Of a stretch of DNA of 64,000 nucleotides, positions 55,024 through 64,000 are shown one piece after another; position 1 is the stretch's first letter; each line of letters begins with the position of its first letter. This stretch comes from Koleobacter methoxysyntrophicus. GTDB lineage: Bacteria > Bacillota > Thermosediminibacteria > Koleobacterales > Koleobacteraceae. The translations under genes were made by a program, and so were the position numbers. The notes beneath the pieces are model-generated. The model saw nothing but the letters and a program-made list of their open reading frames with translations. It did no database searches and was not told the origin of the DNA. The stretch lies in assembly GCF_017301615.1 (NCBI RefSeq), contig NZ_CP059066.1, positions 2,554,888 to 2,618,887 on the forward strand. Direction: 5' to 3'.

Positions 55024-55422
55024 TCACAATACCTTTGATTTTATAAAATCTATTATATCTTTTGTTGATGTACCTGGAGTAAATACTTCAGCAATACCCA
55101 TTTTCTTCAATTCAGGAATATCTTCCTCAGGTATAACCCCTCCGCCGATAACGATAATATTGTCGGCTTTTTTTTCTCTTAGAAGCTCAATGACCTTGGA
55201 AAATAAATGTAAATGGGCACCTGATAAACTACTTAAACCAATTACATCAGCATCCTCTTGAATAGCAGTTTCAACAATTTGTTCGGGGGTTTGACGAAGC
55301 CCTGTATATATTACTTCCATTCCCGCATCCCTTAAGGCGCGAGCAATAACCTTTGCACCTCTATCATGGCCGTCAAGCCCTGGTTTTGCTATTATAACTC
55401 TTATTCGTTTAGTAGTATTCAT
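55024..55422 (-). CDS. Methylmalonyl-CoA mutase small (B12-binding) subunit
   Basis: 132 residues, cobalamin-binding domain: [13 protein letters not shown] contains the DxHxxG axial-His motif, with SSLSGAH and GGGVIPEED later. Split from the catalytic subunit, as in archaea and many Firmicutes. Confidence 0.94.
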   Translation of the reverse strand: MNTTKRIRVIIAKPGLDGHDRGAKVIARALRDAGMEVIYTGLRQTPEQIVETAIQEDADVIGLSSLSGAHLHLFSKVIELLREKKADNIIVIGGGVIPEEDIPELKKMGIAEVFTPGTSTKDIIDFIKSKVL

Positions 55423-55442
55423 TCTTACCCAACCTCCTCACA

Positions 55443-57122
55443 TTATAAAATTACTGCCTGTTTGTATTCGCCAAAAACTTCCCTAAGGATTCCGCATATC
55501 TCTCCGAGGGTAGCATATGATTTAACACAATCTATTATAGCCGGCATCAAATTCTCTTTCGTTTTAGCCATCTTCTTCAAATTATTCAATGTCCGTTCAA
55601 CTTCATCATTATTTCTATTTTTCTTCAACTGAATGAGTTTTTGTTCCTGACGTCTTCCTACCTCCGGGTCTACTTTTAAAAGGTCCTTTGGAGGAGCTTC
55701 TTCAATCCTAAATTTGTTGACACCAACAATTATTCTTTGATTGTTTTCAACTTCCTTCTGGTAATTATAGGCACTATCCTGAATCTCCTGTTGTATAAAG
55801 CCTTTTTCTATTGCTTTTGATGCTCCTCCCAGCCTATCGATTTTATCTATATATTCCTGGGCTTCCTTTTCTATTTTATCTGTAAGGTATTCAATGTAAT
55901 ATGAACCTGCCAGGGGGTCTACAGTCTCTGCTACCCCGCTTTCGTAAGCAATTATCTGTTGGGTCCTCAAGGCTATTCTTACAGAGTCTTCTGTAGGTAA
56001 AGCTAATGCCTCATCCCTAGAATTAGTATGCAGGGATTGTGTTCCACCTAAAACTGCAGCTAATGCTTGAAGTGTGACTCTTATAATGTTATTATCTGGT
56101 TGCTGTGCAGTCAAAGTTGAACCTCCCGTTTGGGTATGAAATCTCAACATCATTGACTTCTTGTTGGTAGCATTGAACCTATCTTTCATGATTTTTGCCC
56201 ATAACCTGCGGGCAGCTCTGAATTTGGCTACTTCTTCCAAAATATCATTATGAGCATTAAAGAAGAAGGACAATCTTGGAGCAAAATCATCTACATTCAA
56301 ACCGGCTTTTATTGCAGCGTCCACATATGCAATACCATTTGCGAGGGTAAATGCAACTTCCTGAACGGCAGTAGCTCCAGCTTCCCTAATATGATAACCG
56401 CTGATACTTATGGTATTCCAGTTAGGTATATTTTTAGAACAATATTCGAATATATCAGTAATTAAACGCATAGAAGGCTCGGGCGGGAATATATATGTCC
56501 CCCTGGCAATATATTCTTTTAGGATGTCATTTTGAATAGTACCTGACAGTTTTTCTAATGGGACATTTTGTTTCTCAGCAATTGCAATGTACATCGCCAA
56601 GAGGATAGCTGCCGGAGCATTAATTGTCATAGAAGTGCTAACTCTATCCAACGGGATTCCATCAAAGAGAATTTCCATATCCTCTAGGGAGTCTATCGCC
56701 ACTCCTACCTTTCCCACTTCTCCTTGGGCTAAAGGGTGGTCTGAATCATAACCTATTTGAGTTGGTAGGTCGAATGCAACACTAAGCCCTGTTTGACCTT
56801 GTTCTAGCAGAAATTTGTATCTTTTATTCGATTCTTCTGCAGTACCAAATCCTGCATACTGCCTCATCGTCCAGAAGCGTCCCCTGTACATAGTCGGTTG
56901 GACACCCCTAGTAAAAGGATATTCTCCGGGGAAACCTAAATCTTCAATGTAATCTAAATCTTTAATATCGAGGGGTGTATAAAGATTCTTAACCTCTATG
57001 TTTGAACCTGTTTTAAAGGCTGTTTTTCTTTCAGGAAATCTCTGAACAGTCTTTTTTACTGATTTTTCTTCCCATTCATTATACTTCTGTTCTATAGCAT
57101 TGATTTTGTCATTGTCAAACAT
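55443..57122 (-). CDS. Methylmalonyl-CoA mutase large (catalytic) subunit
   Basis: 559 residues. Contains [36 protein letters not shown] and [19 protein letters not shown], typical of the substrate barrel. Converts succinyl-CoA to (R)-methylmalonyl-CoA with the small subunit. GGAGG precedes the ATG. A relative such as isobutyryl-CoA mutase is possible, but Mce/MeaB/Mmd context favours methylmalonyl-CoA. Confidence 0.93.
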   Translation of the reverse strand: MFDNDKINAIEQKYNEWEEKSVKKTVQRFPERKTAFKTGSNIEVKNLYTPLDIKDLDYIEDLGFPGEYPFTRGVQPTMYRGRFWTMRQYAGFGTAEESNKRYKFLLEQGQTGLSVAFDLPTQIGYDSDHPLAQGEVGKVGVAIDSLEDMEILFDGIPLDRVSTSMTINAPAAILLAMYIAIAEKQNVPLEKLSGTIQNDILKEYIARGTYIFPPEPSMRLITDIFEYCSKNIPNWNTISISGYHIREAGATAVQEVAFTLANGIAYVDAAIKAGLNVDDFAPRLSFFFNAHNDILEEVAKFRAARRLWAKIMKDRFNATNKKSMMLRFHTQTGGSTLTAQQPDNNIIRVTLQALAAVLGGTQSLHTNSRDEALALPTEDSVRIALRTQQIIAYESGVAETVDPLAGSYYIEYLTDKIEKEAQEYIDKIDRLGGASKAIEKGFIQQEIQDSAYNYQKEVENNQRIIVGVNKFRIEEAPPKDLLKVDPEVGRRQEQKLIQLKKNRNNDEVERTLNNLKKMAKTKENLMPAIIDCVKSYATLGEICGILREVFGEYKQAVIL

Positions 57123-57172
57123 TATTCCAACCTCCTTTTTAATCTTTATTATAATAAAGCAAGAAGATTATG

Positions 57173-57211
57173 TTTAACCCCTCTTTGGAAAATAACCAAA
57201 GAGGGGTTAAA
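57173..57211 (-). terminator. Hairpin between gdhA and the mutase genes
   Basis: Perfect 16-base arms TTTAACCCCTCTTTGG / complement; 7-base loop. Probably terminates or attenuates gdhA transcription before mcm. Confidence 0.88.
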
Positions 57212-57222
57212 CATTTTATATT

Positions 57223-58470
57223 TTAAATCCAGCCTCTAAGCTTCATTGCTTCAGCAACCCTCTGTATTGATACCATATATGCAGCATCGCGCATATTAAC
57301 TTTATGTTCTTTATGCATCTGATAAACTTCCTTAAAGGCCCTCACCATAATACCTTCTAACCTGCTATTAACCTCTTCTTCGGTCCAGTAGAAATTCATC
57401 AAATTCTGAACCCATTCGAAATATGATACCGTTACACCACCAGCATTTGCTAGAATATCAGGTATTACCAGGATTCCTTTCTCATACAATATCTTGTCGG
57501 CTTCTGGGGTAGTAGGGCCATTTGCACCTTCTCCGATTATTTTTGCCTTTATATTGGCTGCATTTTTGCTGGTTATAACATTTTCTAAAGCAGCAGGAAC
57601 CAGAATATCTACATCTAATTCAAGCAGTTCATCATTGGATATTTCTTGGCTTCCTGGGAATCCGAGAACACTACCCGTTTTGGCTTTATGTTCTAAAACA
57701 GCATCGGGATCAATACCGTCAGGATTATATACACCACCTTTTGAATCACTCATAGCAACAATCTTAGACCCTAATTCTGCTATTAATTTTGCAGCAATAC
57801 CTCCTACATTACCGGAACCCTGAACAGCTACAGTGGCCCCTTTCATATCAAGACCTATTTCCTTAGCTGCTTCCCTTATGGTGAACATACAGCCCCTTCC
57901 GGTAGCTTCGGTTCTTCCGGCAGATCCGCCCAGTCTAATAGGTTTACCGGTGACAACTCCAGGAGAATAATATCCTTTTAAGGAACTATATTCATCTACA
58001 AACCATGCCATTACCTGAGCATTAGTATAGACATCAGGAGCGGGTATATCCTTTTCCGGCCCTATTATAGGATATATGGCTCTAAAGAAGCCTCTGCTCA
58101 ACCTCTCTAATTCGCCCCTGGATAGTTCTTTGGGATTGCAAACTACACCACCTTTACCGCCACCATACGGTATACCAACTACACCACACTTAAATGTCAT
58201 CCAAGTTGAAAGGGCCTTTACTTCATCAAGGGTGACATCCGGATGGAACCTAACTCCCCCTTTAGCAGGGCCTAAAGCTGTGCTGTGTTGGGATCTATAA
58301 CCGATAAAGGTTTTAATACTGCCATCATCCATCTTAACAGGAATTGAAACCACGAGTACCTTTTCCGGTTCTTTTAATATCTCATAAACAGAATCCTCAT
58401 ATCCTAATTTATCACATACCATTTTAACCTGCTGTTGAACGATCTTAAACGGGTTTAAAACCTCTGTCAT
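57223..58470 (-). CDS. gdhA: Glutamate dehydrogenase (Glu/Leu/Phe/Val family)
   Basis: 415 residues: GPAKGGVRFHPDVTLDEV, GIPYGGGKGGV with catalytic Lys, PAPDVYTNAQVM, dinucleotide fold VAVQGSGNVGG. Deaminates glutamate to 2-oxoglutarate, which the neighbouring Kor enzyme would oxidise. Leucine dehydrogenase is less likely by sequence length and motif. Confidence 0.94.
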   Translation of the reverse strand: MTEVLNPFKIVQQQVKMVCDKLGYEDSVYEILKEPEKVLVVSIPVKMDDGSIKTFIGYRSQHSTALGPAKGGVRFHPDVTLDEVKALSTWMTFKCGVVGIPYGGGKGGVVCNPKELSRGELERLSRGFFRAIYPIIGPEKDIPAPDVYTNAQVMAWFVDEYSSLKGYYSPGVVTGKPIRLGGSAGRTEATGRGCMFTIREAAKEIGLDMKGATVAVQGSGNVGGIAAKLIAELGSKIVAMSDSKGGVYNPDGIDPDAVLEHKAKTGSVLGFPGSQEISNDELLELDVDILVPAALENVITSKNAANIKAKIIGEGANGPTTPEADKILYEKGILVIPDILANAGGVTVSYFEWVQNLMNFYWTEEEVNSRLEGIMVRAFKEVYQMHKEHKVNMRDAAYMVSIQRVAEAMKLRGWI

Positions 58471-58610
58471 TTTGAAAACACCCTCCTTAAAAATTTTAAA
58501 TTGTTTAAACAGCTTTTCTCTTTCTCTTTTAAAGCTATTAAAACTTAATTACTGTTTAATCCTGCCCTCCTTCCCTTTATTTATTTGCTGCCCTAAAATA
58601 ACTTTTGATT

Positions 58611-59150
58611 TTAAAGGCTTTTCTGGGCTAATTCAAAACCTGCATATAAAGCCTTCCGGTTTAATTCTACAGTCCCTTTCGGAACCCTGTCAAGTACAGC
58701 TTTTTCTACCGATTCCTTAGAAACTATTTCGGTAATGCCTGTAATTACTCCTAAAGCAACAATATTGGCTACAATTTCTCTTCCGATTTTTTCCCTGGCT
58801 GTTTCGATAATAGGAACTTGATAGCACTTTGTATTTATATTTTTAGGCACCTCAATTGAAGAATCTGTAATTAAGATCCCACTTTTTTTCAAATCCTTAA
58901 TATATTTATTTACAGCCTCGCTGGTTAATGCAAGAAAAACATCAGGAGAAACAACCTTAGGATAATCTATATAATTTTGACTTATTATTACTTCAGCCTT
59001 GCTAGCTCCACCCCTTGCTTCCGGTCCATAGGATTGAGTCTGAACGGAATTCTTACCATCAAGTATAGCGGCTTCTGCTAGAATTATTCCTGCCAAAATC
59101 AATCCTTGACCACCAGAACCGCTCAACCTTATTTCCACCCTGTCCTGCAC
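58611..59150 (-). CDS. korC: 2-oxoacid:ferredoxin oxidoreductase gamma subunit
   Basis: 179 residues with RLSGSGGQGLILAG and SYGPEARGGASKAEV. GTG start directly after korB. Forms the heterotetramer with KorABD. Confidence 0.92.
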   Translation of the reverse strand: MQDRVEIRLSGSGGQGLILAGIILAEAAILDGKNSVQTQSYGPEARGGASKAEVIISQNYIDYPKVVSPDVFLALTSEAVNKYIKDLKKSGILITDSSIEVPKNINTKCYQVPIIETAREKIGREIVANIVALGVITGITEIVSKESVEKAVLDRVPKGTVELNRKALYAGFELAQKSL

Positions 59151-59151
59151 A

Positions 59152-59973
59152 TTATTTCCTCCCCTCTTGAGCTTTTTTAATTATCTTATCATATTCTTCA
59201 ACGTATTCAGGCTCTTCGCTTTTATGAAATTTCCCTATTAAAAATTTGCCTTCCAGTTTTTCGGGAGGAAGCTTTTCAGCAACACTTACTGAAACTGCGT
59301 GATCCTTCTGCCATTTTAACATGTTAATAGCGTTTCCTAACTTATTCTTTCTTCCAAAATATGTCGGACAAATACTTACCGCATCAACTAAAGAAAATCC
59401 TTTATGGTTCAGGGCATCTTCGATAAATTTAATTAATTGGTTTGTATGATATGCTGTTCCCCGTGCTACATATGTAGCCCCTGCAGCCATAGCTAATTTA
59501 CATAAATCGAAATTTCTATCTACATTACCGTAAGGAGCTGTAGTTGCATATGCCCCTTTAGGTGTCATGGGCGAATATTGGCCACTGGTCATACCATAAA
59601 TATTGTTATTAAATACTATAGTTGTAATATCAATATTTCTTCTTGCTGCGTGAATTAAATGATTCCCTCCTATAGCAGCACAATCACCATCACCTGTTAC
59701 AACTATTACTTTTAACTCCGGTTTTGCAAGTTTTATTCCCGTTGCAAAGGCTAATGCCCTACCATGGGTAGTGTGCAGGGTATCAAAATTCATATAGCCG
59801 GGTGCTCTTGATGAACAACCGATACCGGAAACCACACATATCTTGTCCTGTTCTAATTTCAGATTATCTATTGCCCTAACAACAGCACCCATTAATATCC
59901 CGTGCCCACAACCCGGGCACCAAATATGGGGAAGTTTATCCATCCTAAAATATTTCTCCAAATGATGCTGCAT
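59152..59973 (-). CDS. korB: 2-oxoacid:ferredoxin oxidoreductase beta subunit
   Basis: 273 residues; TPP-binding GDGDCAAIGGNHLIHAARRN ... NNNIYGMTSGQ. WCPGCGHG gives Cys ligands for a cluster. AAGGAGGTGA precedes the ATG. Confidence 0.94.
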   Translation of the reverse strand: MQHHLEKYFRMDKLPHIWCPGCGHGILMGAVVRAIDNLKLEQDKICVVSGIGCSSRAPGYMNFDTLHTTHGRALAFATGIKLAKPELKVIVVTGDGDCAAIGGNHLIHAARRNIDITTIVFNNNIYGMTSGQYSPMTPKGAYATTAPYGNVDRNFDLCKLAMAAGATYVARGTAYHTNQLIKFIEDALNHKGFSLVDAVSICPTYFGRKNKLGNAINMLKWQKDHAVSVSVAEKLPPEKLEGKFLIGKFHKSEEPEYVEEYDKIIKKAQEGRK

Positions 59974-61110
59974 TTATTTCACCTCCTTGATTTTCTGAAG
60001 GACTTCATCCGGGGTTATCATTTCGCCATCTACCCTGTTTACCTTTTCGATTTTTAACCTTCCTGCAGCAACCCGCTCTACCTCTAAAACCAGCTGCCCC
60101 AGATTCATTTCAGGTACAATTATTGTTCTAGCTTTACCGCAAACTTTATCAACAACTTCAGACGGAAACGGCCATATAGTAACGGTCTGAACCCATCCTG
60201 CTTTTATACCTTCCTCCCTGGCCATTCTAACAGCCCTCTGGGCTGAACGGGCTGTTGAACCATAAGAAAGTACAATTATTTCAGCATCATCCAATGATTC
60301 TTCTTTATATTCAATAATATCGTATTTATTACATTCAATTTTATTTATTAATCTCCTTATCAACCTATCTGTTATTTGAGGGTCTCTGGTAGGAAATCCT
60401 GTTTTATCATGTATTAGACCCGTTACATGGAATCTATAACCTTCACCATATGATGCCATGGGTGGTACACCATCATCTGAATCCACTTCGTACGGATAAT
60501 AGTCTTTTTTCCCCGGCTCCGGTTTCACCCTATCCACTACTTCCAGTTCGGAAAGGTCTGGTAATTTAACCCTTTCCCTCATGTGTCCTATAACCTCATC
60601 CATTAAAACAATTACAGGAACTCGATATTTTTCTGCAAAATTAAAGGCCTTTACTGTTACGTAATACGTTTCTTCCACGGAAGAAGGGCTAAGCACTATT
60701 ACGGGGTGATCACCATGGGTTCCCCATCGGGCCTGCATAACATCTCCCTGGGCTGGAGAAGTCGGCAATCCGGTACTGGGCCCCCCCCGCTGGACATTAA
60801 CAATAACGCATGGCACTTCTGTTAAGGCGGCAAAACCTATATTTTCCTGTTTTAAAGAAAACCCCGGTCCGCTAGTGGCGGTCATTGCTTTAACACCTGT
60901 TAAAGAAGCACCTATAATAGCAGCCATGCTGGCAATTTCATCTTCCATTTGTATAAATTTACCGCCTACTAAAGGTAGTTTTTCAGCACAAAGCTCTGCT
61001 ATTTCAGTAGAGGGAGTTATAGGATATCCTGCATAAAATCTCATGCCTGCTGCTATAGCTCCTTCAACACATGCTTCATTTCCCTGCATCAGCTTCACAT
61101 TATTCTCCAT
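59974..61110 (-). CDS. korA: 2-oxoacid:ferredoxin oxidoreductase alpha subunit
   Basis: 378 residues from ATG 61110, chosen because GGAGGTGA is five bases upstream (frame open to 61137). GNEACVEGAIAAGMRFYAGYPITPSTEIAE and TSGPGFSLKQENIGFA are typical. Binds substrate and CoA. Confidence 0.93.
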   Translation of the reverse strand: MENNVKLMQGNEACVEGAIAAGMRFYAGYPITPSTEIAELCAEKLPLVGGKFIQMEDEIASMAAIIGASLTGVKAMTATSGPGFSLKQENIGFAALTEVPCVIVNVQRGGPSTGLPTSPAQGDVMQARWGTHGDHPVIVLSPSSVEETYYVTVKAFNFAEKYRVPVIVLMDEVIGHMRERVKLPDLSELEVVDRVKPEPGKKDYYPYEVDSDDGVPPMASYGEGYRFHVTGLIHDKTGFPTRDPQITDRLIRRLINKIECNKYDIIEYKEESLDDAEIIVLSYGSTARSAQRAVRMAREEGIKAGWVQTVTIWPFPSEVVDKVCGKARTIIVPEMNLGQLVLEVERVAAGRLKIEKVNRVDGEMITPDEVLQKIKEVK

Positions 61111-61321
61111 CTTCATCACCTCCGACAGTAATTGCATAATCAGGACATCTTATTTCACAAAGCATACATCTCGTGCATTTTTCACTATTAACTGGATCCG
61201 GTTTCCCGTTTTTCATAACAAATACCTTTTGATGGCAGAACTCTACACATATCCCACATCCCTTACACCATTTAGTATTGATCTTAATTTCAGTTATTTT
61301 TTTGTTGTTTTGTTCTTTCAC
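61100..61321 (-). CDS. korD: 2-oxoacid:ferredoxin oxidoreductase delta (2[4Fe-4S]) subunit
   Basis: 73-residue ferredoxin: CKGCGICVEFC and CTRCMLCEIRC. GTG start after AAGGAG; overlaps korA by 11 bases. Confidence 0.94.
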   Translation of the reverse strand: MKEQNNKKITEIKINTKWCKGCGICVEFCHQKVFVMKNGKPDPVNSEKCTRCMLCEIRCPDYAITVGGDEDGE

Positions 61322-61369
61322 ATTACCACTCCTTTTTAATGAAAATTATGGAAATACACCTCCCAAAAA

Positions 61370-62344
61370 CTATTTCTTTCTTAAATGGAAAATGGCAGTT
61401 TTAAGCATGTTTATGGAACCTAAATCCGGCAGATAAATAAACTCGATTATTTCTTTTTCTGGATTAACCAATTCAATTAACTCCTTCTTTCTGCTTGGGG
61501 AAGCGATAATCACATCTAAGTCTTTTACAAATTCCATAAGCTCTTCTATCTTTTTTGAGATACTTATTTTGATATCAGGTAATTCAATTCCAGCATTTTC
61601 GATAGACTGTAAGACTTTTTGGGCAAAGTTATTTGAAATACATACTACCCCAATTCTTTTATTCTTGGGTATTCTGGCAATTTTAACCAATGTTTCCACT
61701 TGAGGATCTAATGCTATCCCTAGAATTTCTTTATTTCCATCAGCTAGGAGAGACCTAACCTCTTCAATGTGAAAGAAAGTTGTAACAATAATATCTACAT
61801 CTTTAAAGTTAACATTAAATGCTTTAGGGTCTTTTCTTAAGTCCTCCAACAGTACCGGTAAAATCGAAATTCCGGCCCCTAACTCAATTTCTTTTGAAAA
61901 ATAATCCAGTTGTTCATGATTACATTCAATAAAGGCCACTTTAAGGTTACTAAGAACGTTTTTCTTTTCTTGAGCTCGTGTATGACACATAACAATAAAT
62001 TCGTCTAAATCAAACCCATTTTGCAGTGTCTCTTCCATTGCTTTATCAATTATTTTAATAAGTTTGTCTTTGCTGGGGTGTCTTTGAAAACGGTTATTCG
62101 TACATGCAACAAAGGTACCTCTCCCCTGCTGGGATGATAGGTATCCTTCTATTTCAAGCTCTTTATATGCTGCACTTATTGTATTCCGACTGACCTTTAA
62201 TTTTTCTGCAAGTTGTCTTTCGGGAGGGAGTTTATGCCCTTTTTCCCAGATTCCCTGCTGAATAAAATTTTTTATCTGCTGTTTTACCTGTATATATATG
62301 GGAATACCGCTCCTCCGATCAAGATTAAAGTAAATATTTAACAT
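61370..62344 (-). CDS. GntR-family regulator, probable regulator of the kor-gdh-propionate cluster
   Basis: 324 residues. N-terminal GntR winged helix: IPIYIQVKQQIKNFIQQGIW, LPPERQLAEKLKVSRNTI, GYLSSQQGRGTFV. The C-terminal 230 residues are not an aminotransferase and look like alternating alpha/beta (IGVVCISNNFAQKVL, DVIIASPSRKKEL), perhaps periplasmic-binding-protein-like. It lies 48 bases upstream of korD on the same strand, so it may regulate this cluster. Confidence 0.85.
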   Translation of the reverse strand: MLNIYFNLDRRSGIPIYIQVKQQIKNFIQQGIWEKGHKLPPERQLAEKLKVSRNTISAAYKELEIEGYLSSQQGRGTFVACTNNRFQRHPSKDKLIKIIDKAMEETLQNGFDLDEFIVMCHTRAQEKKNVLSNLKVAFIECNHEQLDYFSKEIELGAGISILPVLLEDLRKDPKAFNVNFKDVDIIVTTFFHIEEVRSLLADGNKEILGIALDPQVETLVKIARIPKNKRIGVVCISNNFAQKVLQSIENAGIELPDIKISISKKIEELMEFVKDLDVIIASPSRKKELIELVNPEKEIIEFIYLPDLGSINMLKTAIFHLRKK

Positions 62345-62480
62345 GATATCACATCCCTAAAAATTGGATTAATTTTCAGTTAAATTTGGACTATTGCAAC
62401 CATCCATATTGGCTCTTTATCTGTTTATATTCTACATCTATTCAATAATTCCTGCCTTTTAATAAAAAAATTTTTTAATA

Positions 62481-62502
62481 AAAAAAGAGCCTTTTTGGCT
62501 CT
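62481..62502 (-). terminator. Terminator after spoVS
   Basis: AGAGCC pairs with GGCTCT; T run follows on the minus strand. The rest of the 204-base spacer holds only A+T-rich sequence. Confidence 0.8.
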
Positions 62503-62548
62503 AAAATTTATGTCTAATTTATTTAATACCCCTACAGGCAAAAATCCA

Positions 62549-62809
62549 TTACCTGGGTTCAACAATCAACTTAATAGCCGTCCTTTCTTCACCATCAATT
62601 TCAATATCTGTAAAGGCCGGAATACAAATTAAATCAACCCCACTTGGTGCTACAAATCCCCTTGCTATGGCTACAGCCTTAACCGCTTGATTAAGAGCTC
62701 CTGCACCAATAGCCTGAATTTCAGCTCCACCCCTTTCTCTTAAAACGCCTGCTAATGCCCCTGCTACCGAATTTGGATTTGATTTTGCTGATACCTTTAA
62801 TACTTCCAT
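62549..62809 (-). CDS. spoVS: Stage V sporulation protein S
   Basis: 86 residues, MEVLKVSAKSNPNSVAGALAG and the ALBA-like core GAGALNQAVKAVAIARGFVA. Very conserved; affects spore coat assembly and septation. It sits downstream of ymdB as in Bacillus. Confidence 0.96.
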   Translation of the reverse strand: MEVLKVSAKSNPNSVAGALAGVLRERGGAEIQAIGAGALNQAVKAVAIARGFVAPSGVDLICIPAFTDIEIDGEERTAIKLIVEPR

Positions 62810-62921
62810 TTATAGAATACCTCCTTATGAATTTAGTATTATTTCTAACTTTTATATTATTCTATATATAACTTTAAAATCCTCTTTTTAGTTCCCCAAA
62901 AAAAGGTTTTTTTTAAAAAAT

Positions 62922-63719
62922 TCATTCTTTTTCTTCATCGGATTTTATTAGCAAATTTATCCTTTTTATTTCTCGGGCTTTACCTGTTTTGTCATCTACA
63001 TTCAATACTACTCCATTAAAAATCTTATCACCTGCAGCTAATTTAAATGAAACAGGTAATTGTGTAATGAACTTTTTTAGCACCAAGTCCGCTTTTATTC
63101 CTAAAACCGAATTATATGGTCCGGTCATACCTACGTCGGTTATATACGCAGTATCACGGGGTAAGATCCTTTCATCTGCTGTCTGTACATGGGTATGGGT
63201 ACCCAAAACCGCAGTTACTTTTCCATCTAAAAACCATGCCATAGCTACCTTTTCAGAAGTAGCTTCTGCATGGAAATCTACTATAATAATATTTGTATGT
63301 TTTTTTATATTAATTAGTTCCCGTTCTACAGTTTTGAAAGGACAATCCAAAGTATCCATAAAAACCCTTCCGGATACATTAATTATACCTATTTTCTTAT
63401 TATTTTTTAACAAGATAGTAGAACCGCATCCCGGAGTTCCTTCTGGATAATTCCCGGGTCTTACTATTCTATGTTCTTCATTTATAAAATCAAATATCTC
63501 TTTTTTATCCCATACATGGTTACCCATCGTCAAACAGTCTATACCCATATTAAATAACTCAATAGCGACCTTTTTGGTTAGACCTGTTCCTCCAGCTGCA
63601 TTTTCCCCATTTGCAATTACGAAATCGATTTTATAATTACTTTTAAGGTCATTCAAAACTCCTTTAACAGCCTTTCTTCCTGGCCTACCAACTATATCCC
63701 CTATAAAAAGTATATCCAA
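62922..63719 (-). CDS. ymdB: YmdB-type metallophosphoesterase (2',3'-cyclic nucleotide phosphodiesterase)
   Basis: 265 residues from TTG 63719, selected by GGGGAG upstream (frame open to 63743). Metal ligands in FIGDIVGRPGRKAV, NGENAAGG, MGNHVWDKKEI, DFHAEATSEK and GTHTHVQTADE. In Bacillus it controls sporulation/biofilm fate. Lies between rny and spoVS. Confidence 0.94.
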   Translation of the reverse strand: MDILFIGDIVGRPGRKAVKGVLNDLKSNYKIDFVIANGENAAGGTGLTKKVAIELFNMGIDCLTMGNHVWDKKEIFDFINEEHRIVRPGNYPEGTPGCGSTILLKNNKKIGIINVSGRVFMDTLDCPFKTVERELINIKKHTNIIIVDFHAEATSEKVAMAWFLDGKVTAVLGTHTHVQTADERILPRDTAYITDVGMTGPYNSVLGIKADLVLKKFITQLPVSFKLAAGDKIFNGVVLNVDDKTGKAREIKRINLLIKSDEEKE

Positions 63720-63836
63720 ATAGGTCACTCCCCTTATTATCATTATCTACAGTATTTTTAAAAAGTAAAAATAAGTTCATTTTCCAAAAAACTATTTTAT
63801 TTTCACTGTTATTTATAACATGGGGATTATTTAAAT

Positions 63837-63864
63837 TTTTAGCGCGCCTTTAAGCGCGCTAAAA
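63837..63864 (-). terminator. Terminator of rny
   Basis: TTTTAGCGCGC pairs with GCGCGCTAAAA, 22 bases after the rny stop. Confidence 0.75.
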
Positions 63865-63885
63865 TGTAACTAACTATTGGCCGAT

Positions 63886-64000
63886 TTATTTTGCATACTC
63901 AACGGCTCTGGTTTCCCGTATAACATTTACTTTTATCTGACCTGGATATTCTAAATCCTGTTCAATTTTTTTAGCTATTTCTCTAGCAATCTGCGAAGCC
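63886..64000 (-). CDS. rny: Ribonuclease Y, C-terminal end (partial)
   Basis: The minus strand reads [20 protein letters not shown] then [16 protein letters not shown] and stop, the invariant C terminus of RNase Y, the membrane-anchored endoribonuclease that initiates mRNA decay. The rest lies beyond the window. Confidence 0.94.
   Translation of the reverse strand, partial: ASQIAREIAKKIEQDLEYPGQIKVNVIRETRAVEYAK

Noticed and set aside
1-64000. CRISPR arrays
   Set aside because: No regularly spaced repeats and no cas-like genes were seen.

Overview
The window is a 64 kb piece of chromosome from an anaerobic, endospore-forming, low-G+C Clostridia-type Firmicute. The evidence is an IspH-S1 fusion, SpoVK, SpoVS, Hfq, LexA with a divergent YneA-like gene, a MutSL-MiaB-MiaA block, ferredoxin-dependent oxoacid oxidoreductase, Na+-pumping decarboxylase, CCA-encoding tRNA genes and A+T-rich spacers. 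No ribosomal RNA, CRISPR array or intact insertion sequence was seen.

Layout. 1-8.1 kb: end of ispH-rpsA, fni, speD, ndk, a cheR-like gene, six tRNAs on the minus strand, a TPR protein and surE. 8.1-11 kb: YpmA-family small protein, aspB-type aminotransferase, purB. 11-13.9 kb: M23 peptidase, a broken lipoprotein gene, tRNA-Trp, and the yneA-like/lexA divergent pair with three LexA boxes. 13.9-15.8 kb (minus): YnbB-type PLP enzyme and a folate-type ECF S component.

15.9-37.7 kb (minus) is the most unusual part: eight tightly packed genes, clearly richer in G+C than their surroundings, forming a probable anti-phage or DNA-modification system. In transcription order: DUF4007 protein, 1126-aa AAA ATPase, DndC/CysH-like PP-loop sulfurtransferase, a 1509-aa protein (putative sulfur-reader-like N terminus, NERD nuclease-like domain, pseudokinase, kinase, P-loop NTPase), an unrecognised 541-aa protein, a 1736-aa DptH-like HerA ATPase, a second DUF4007-like protein and a second, 1442-aa AAA ATPase. 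Each DUF4007 gene directly precedes a giant ATPase, so the cassette seems to contain a duplicated module. Parts recall Dnd/Dpt (sulfur enzyme, DptH) and Pgl/BREX (PglW-like NERD-kinase, PglY/BrxC-like ATPases), but there is no methylase, PglZ, DndB, DndD or DndE. Within it, about 31.85-33.3 kb, covering the sulfurtransferase gene and the possible reader domain, is much more A+T-rich than the rest, as if that module had been exchanged as a unit.

38.2-50 kb (minus) resumes a block common in Clostridia: small membrane proteins, an Era-like GTPase, spoVK, hfq, miaA, mutL, mutS, miaB and a family-4 uracil-DNA glycosylase. The defence-like cassette separates this block from the YnbB-type/lexA genes that commonly accompany it.

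48.7-62.3 kb (minus) reads as a glutamate-to-propionate pathway laid out in reaction order: GntR regulator, korDABC (2-oxoacid:ferredoxin oxidoreductase), gdhA, methylmalonyl-CoA mutase (two subunits), meaB, methylmalonyl-CoA epimerase, mmdA-D-C-B (Na+-pumping methylmalonyl-CoA decarboxylase) and a PycB/5S-like carboxyltransferase. The four mmd genes are strikingly G+C-rich compared with both flanks. The window ends with spoVS, ymdB and the 3' end of rny. Start codons were moved from the longest reading frame wherever a Shine-Dalgarno sequence clearly favoured a downstream start. All family names come from reading motifs; no database search was run.
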